In this document: positions 61,346-64,000 of the stretch, piece after piece
How positions within the stretch are numbered: the first letter of the stretch is position 1
How the letters are laid out: each line of letters starts with the position of its first letter
Assembly (NCBI RefSeq): GCF_900090285.1
Contig: NZ_LT607754.1
Coordinates: forward strand, 620,001 to 684,000
Direction: 5' to 3'
Source of the DNA: Micromonospora inositola
GTDB lineage: Bacteria > Actinomycetota > Actinomycetes > Mycobacteriales > Micromonosporaceae
DNA length: 64,000 nt
Position numbers and translations under genes: made by a program
The notes under the pieces: generated by a model
What the model was told of the DNA's origin: nothing
Seen by the model: the letters and a program-made list of their open reading frames with translations, nothing else
The model's database searches: none

Positions 61346-61793
61346 AGACCCCGCCCCCCAGCCACCGAATGCGAAGCGTGCTCAGAGGAGTACAGGGTGC
61401 TACAGGGAGGCATGTCTGTCGAGCCCGCGCGGCACCGGGACCATTGGGAGAAATCCTTCCGCTCTGCAAACAAAACTGCACGTCAGCTGCCGACGCTCCA
61501 GTATGGCCAGCCACTGTTACGAAACGTCCACAGGAAACCGCCGTTACGCGATCGTTATCTTCGTGGTTTCCGACTCGCCCGTTCGGTTTCGCAACGGAGT
61601 CCCGCTGTTCCGTGAGCCCGTCCGGTCGTTGCCCGGTCGACGCCGACGGGACGAATTGATCGAGCGGAACTGACACCACACCACTCTCTACGTAGGACAG
61701 GTTTCCACAGATCAACGCCCGGAGCAGGCGGCGGCATTTGGCGAAGCTGATCGGAGGGGGCCGACAATATCGGTCGATTCCGTCACCAGGCCG
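61346..61793. other. Intergenic region, 448 bp, less GC-rich
   Basis: Lies upstream of the membrane-protein gene. Composition is visibly lower in GC than around it. Short open frames occur on both strands without codon bias or homology. No repeat or terminator recognised. Confidence 0.45.
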
Positions 61794-61973
61794 TCAACTA
61801 CTGTCGCTGCCGGAATTGACGGAATACTCGGCGATCACCGCGCGCACCGCCGCGGTCGCCAGGCCCCGCCCCTGGTACGCGGGCAGGATCGCCCAACCCA
61901 TCTCCGGCGCGTTGAGCTGCCGCAGCAGGTCGAGGTCGCCCTCGTTCCACTGCTCGATGCGCACCTCGGACAT
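61794..61973 (-). pseudogene. GNAT acetyltransferase remnant with internal deletion
   Basis: 59 codons. The first 25 (MSEVRIEQWNEGDLDLLRQL NAPEM) are a typical N-terminus of actinobacterial GNAT proteins, then it jumps directly to GWAILPAYQGRGLATAAVRA, the acetyl-CoA-binding motif A, which normally lies some 60 to 80 residues later. The C-terminal part after motif A is lost as well (AEYSVNSGSDSS, stop). The middle of the gene is deleted in frame. Not expected to be active. Confidence 0.7.
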
Positions 61974-62144
61974 GTCGCTCCCGTTCTCCCGACGGCTCAT
62001 TGAAACAGCCGCCACCGACGGTTCCGTGCATCTCACCCTCGACCACCGAAGCGCCCGTGGTCCGAGCCGCTAGATCGGATCTAGCGTGCGCTCGCCGTCC
62101 TCTCGCGCCTGAAGGTTGAAGCCCGACCGAGGTGGGAGGGGAGC

Positions 62145-62699
62145 ATGACGCCGCTGAGGCTTGCCGTGATCATCGGCAGCACCCGTGAGGGACGGATGGG
62201 CGACCGGGTCGGTCGCTGGTTCGTCGACCAGGCGCGGCAGCGTGACGAGATGGCGGTGACCGTCGTCGACCTCGCCGGGTACGACTTCCCCGCCAGCTAT
62301 CCGGCGGAGACGACCCCGACGATGCGGTCGTTCGCGCAGCAGGTGAGCCGGGCGGAGGCGTTCGTCGTGGTCACCCCCGAGTACAACCACAGTTTCCCGG
62401 CCTCGTTGAAACAGGCGATCGACTACGCGTACGACGAGTGGCAGGCCAAGCCGGTCGGCTTCGTGTCGTACGGCTGCCGTTCGGTCGGCCTGCACGCGGT
62501 CGACCAGCTCCGGACGGTCTTCACCGCCCTGCACGCCGTGACGGTGCGCGACATCGTCGGCGTCGACCTGCTCTGCGGCGAGCCGACGCCGCAGGCCGAG
62601 GACCAGCTGCGCCAGGACTCGCGGGTGCTGCTCGACCAGCTCTGCTGGTGGGGTCTGGCGCTGCGCGACGGTCGCGCGGCGCGTCCGTACGTCTCCTGA
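62145..62699 (+). CDS. NADPH-dependent FMN reductase family protein
   Basis: 184 residues, flavodoxin-like. FMN phosphate loop IIGSTREGRMGDRVG (9-23), then VVVTPEYNHSFPASLKQAID (~74) and YGCRSVGLHAVDQLR. Reduces FMN, quinones or azo compounds with NADPH. GGTGGGAGGGG before ATG 62145. The ABC-transporter gene follows after 24 bp. Confidence 0.92.
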   Translation: MTPLRLAVIIGSTREGRMGDRVGRWFVDQARQRDEMAVTVVDLAGYDFPASYPAETTPTMRSFAQQVSRAEAFVVVTPEYNHSFPASLKQAIDYAYDEWQAKPVGFVSYGCRSVGLHAVDQLRTVFTALHAVTVRDIVGVDLLCGEPTPQAEDQLRQDSRVLLDQLCWWGLALRDGRAARPYVS

Positions 62700-62723
62700 A
62701 CGTGTGAGAGGAAGGTTGCGATC

Positions 62724-63737
62724 ATGAGTAAGCGCACCACCGGCCTGGCCGTCGAGGCCGACGGCCTGACCCGGTCGTTCGGGGAGACCCGCGCGCTGAA
62801 CGGCCTGGACCTCCAGGTCCCCGCCGGCACCGTCTACGGCCTGCTCGGCCCGAACGGCGCCGGCAAGACCACGGCGGTACGGGTGCTGGCGACGCTGCTG
62901 CGTCCCGACGGCGGCCGGGCGCGGGTCTTCGGGCACGACGTGGTGGCGGAGGCCGACGCCGTCCGCGCCCGGGTCAGCCTGACCGGCCAGTACGCCTCGG
63001 TCGACGAGGACCTGACCGGCATGGAGAACCTGGTGCTCCTCGGTCGGCTGCTCGGGCTGGGCAAGCTGGCCGCCCGCCAGCGGGCCGAGAGCCTGCTGGC
63101 CGCGTTCGGTCTGACCGAGGCGGCCGGCCGCCAGGTCAAGAAGTACTCCGGCGGCATGCGGCGGCGCATCGACATCGCGGCGAGCATCCTCAGCACCCCC
63201 GACCTGCTGTTCCTCGACGAGCCGACGACGGGCCTGGACCCGCGCAGCCGCAATCAGGTGTGGGAGATCGTCCGGGCGGTGGTGGCACACGGCACGACGG
63301 TGCTGCTGACCACGCAGTACCTGGACGAGGCGGACCAGCTCGCCGGGCGGATCGCGGTGGTCGACCACGGCAAGGTGATCGCGGAGGGCACGCCGGGCGA
63401 GCTGAAGTCGTCGGTCGGTTCCGGCACGGTCCACCTGCGACTGCGCGACCCGGGGCAGCGGTCGGAGGCCGAGAAGGTGCTCCAGGCCGCACTCGGCGTG
63501 CCGGTGCAGCTCGAACCGGATCCGGTGGCGATGACGGCCCGGGTCGGCGGGGACGGCTCCGACCTCGACGCCAGCGAGCAGGCGGCCCGGGCGCTCGGGG
63601 AGCTGGCCCGCGCCGGCATCGCCGTCGACGACTTCTCCCTCGGCCAGCCGAGCCTGGACGAGGTCTTCCTGGCCCTGACCGACCACCCCGCCGTCGAGGC
63701 CGGCGAGCGGGACGACCAGCTGGAGGCAGCGCGATGA
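62724..63737 (+). CDS. ABC exporter ATPase, daunorubicin-resistance (DrrA) type
   Basis: 337 residues. Walker [10 protein letters not shown] (43-51), signature YSGGMRRR (~141), Walker [17 protein letters not shown] (~159), switch His absent in [13 protein letters not shown] form as in DrrA. A C-terminal DrrA extension (about 230-337: [35 protein letters not shown]) confirms the subfamily, which exports antibiotics and lipids. Its stop overlaps the permease start by ATGA, so they form one exporter. Confidence 0.94.
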   Translation: MSKRTTGLAVEADGLTRSFGETRALNGLDLQVPAGTVYGLLGPNGAGKTTAVRVLATLLRPDGGRARVFGHDVVAEADAVRARVSLTGQYASVDEDLTGMENLVLLGRLLGLGKLAARQRAESLLAAFGLTEAAGRQVKKYSGGMRRRIDIAASILSTPDLLFLDEPTTGLDPRSRNQVWEIVRAVVAHGTTVLLTTQYLDEADQLAGRIAVVDHGKVIAEGTPGELKSSVGSGTVHLRLRDPGQRSEAEKVLQAALGVPVQLEPDPVAMTARVGGDGSDLDASEQAARALGELARAGIAVDDFSLGQPSLDEVFLALTDHPAVEAGERDDQLEAAR

Positions 63738-64000
63738 GCGACGCCACTACCACGACCGGGCGGGCCCCGTCCGTCTACGTGCCGTCCGCCGAGGCGCTGG
63801 CGACCGTCCTCGCGCCCGGCGCGCGACCGCCGAGGCCGGGCGCGCTGTCGGCGTCGCTCACCTTCGGCTGGCGGGCCCTGCTGAAGATCAAGCACGTGCC
63901 GGAGCAGCTGTTCGACGTGACCGCGTTCCCGATCATCATGGTGCTGATGTTCACCTACCTGTTCGGCGGCGCCCTCGCCGACAGCCCGCGGGACTACCTG
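63734..64000 (+). CDS. ABC-2 type permease, N-terminal part (DrrB type)
   Basis: The first ~89 codons of the permease partner; the gene runs off the right edge. A Pro/Ala-rich cytoplasmic lead, then [20 protein letters not shown], the standard opening of ABC-2 permeases, and a first membrane helix ([20 protein letters not shown]). Start ATG 63734 overlaps the ATPase stop by 4 bp. Confidence 0.88.
   Translation, partial: MSDATTTTGRAPSVYVPSAEALATVLAPGARPPRPGALSASLTFGWRALLKIKHVPEQLFDVTAFPIIMVLMFTYLFGGALADSPRDYL

Overview
The window is very GC-rich and densely packed, and it reads as chromosomal DNA of a Micromonospora-like actinomycete (Micromonosporaceae). The basis is: codon use strongly biased to G/C third positions, many GTG starts and three likely TTG starts, many putative leaderless promoters (TANNNT placed 5-7 nt before a start codon), F420-type oxidoreductases, a SigE-type sigma factor, and the actinobacterial order pncA/pncB - clpS - DUF2017 - mec - cysO - cysM - MBL hydrolase, which resembles Mycobacterium tuberculosis Rv1330c-Rv1339. 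I see no rRNA, tRNA or CRISPR array and no intact mobile element. The only mobile trace is a possible IS200/IS605 right end at 50775-50808.

Left part (1-18.7 kb), mostly housekeeping. On the minus strand clpS, a DUF2017 gene, mec, cysO and cysM link N-end-rule proteolysis to the thiocarboxylate route of cysteine synthesis, followed by an Rv1339-like metallo-hydrolase and the start of a mannosyltransferase. A degenerate GTPase-like gene and a large LuxR ATPase regulator separate this block from pncB-pncA (NAD salvage) and an MFS exporter. Then come ctaD, an FAD monooxygenase, an aldo/keto reductase, a LigD-type phosphoesterase fused to an apparently dead ligase domain, and threonine synthase.

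Middle (18.7-47.5 kb), accessory and stress functions. These are a GH15 trehalase-like enzyme, a cupin, a two-component system with a PepSY protein and a divergent membrane protein that share a putative regulator box, a beta-protein family gene, a cysteine-less HesB-like protein, F420/PPOX-type oxidoreductases, two tandem paralogous membrane-anchored proteins, a Qnr-like pentapeptide protein, serine hydrolases, a DUF6642 protein with a caspase-like His/Cys pair, a secreted M15 carboxypeptidase, a half-length SOUL protein, a secreted M6-type metalloprotease, an orphan ParA with a small partner, an amide permease/amidase operon, a class A beta-lactamase-like protein, and a sigma factor with a membrane beta-propeller partner.

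Right part (47.5-64 kb). A LysR gene and a MarR gene with its MFS-UspA fusion target are followed by the most system-like locus of the window: a tight four-gene operon (50805-55506, minus) encoding a vWA/solute-binding lipoprotein, an XpaC-like membrane protein, a second solute-binding protein and TelA. The rest is an aldo/keto reductase, a lipoprotein, an MmyB-like regulator divergent from an SDR, an unknown membrane-protein pair, a GNAT remnant, an FMN reductase, and a DrrA/DrrB-type ABC exporter whose permease runs off the right edge.
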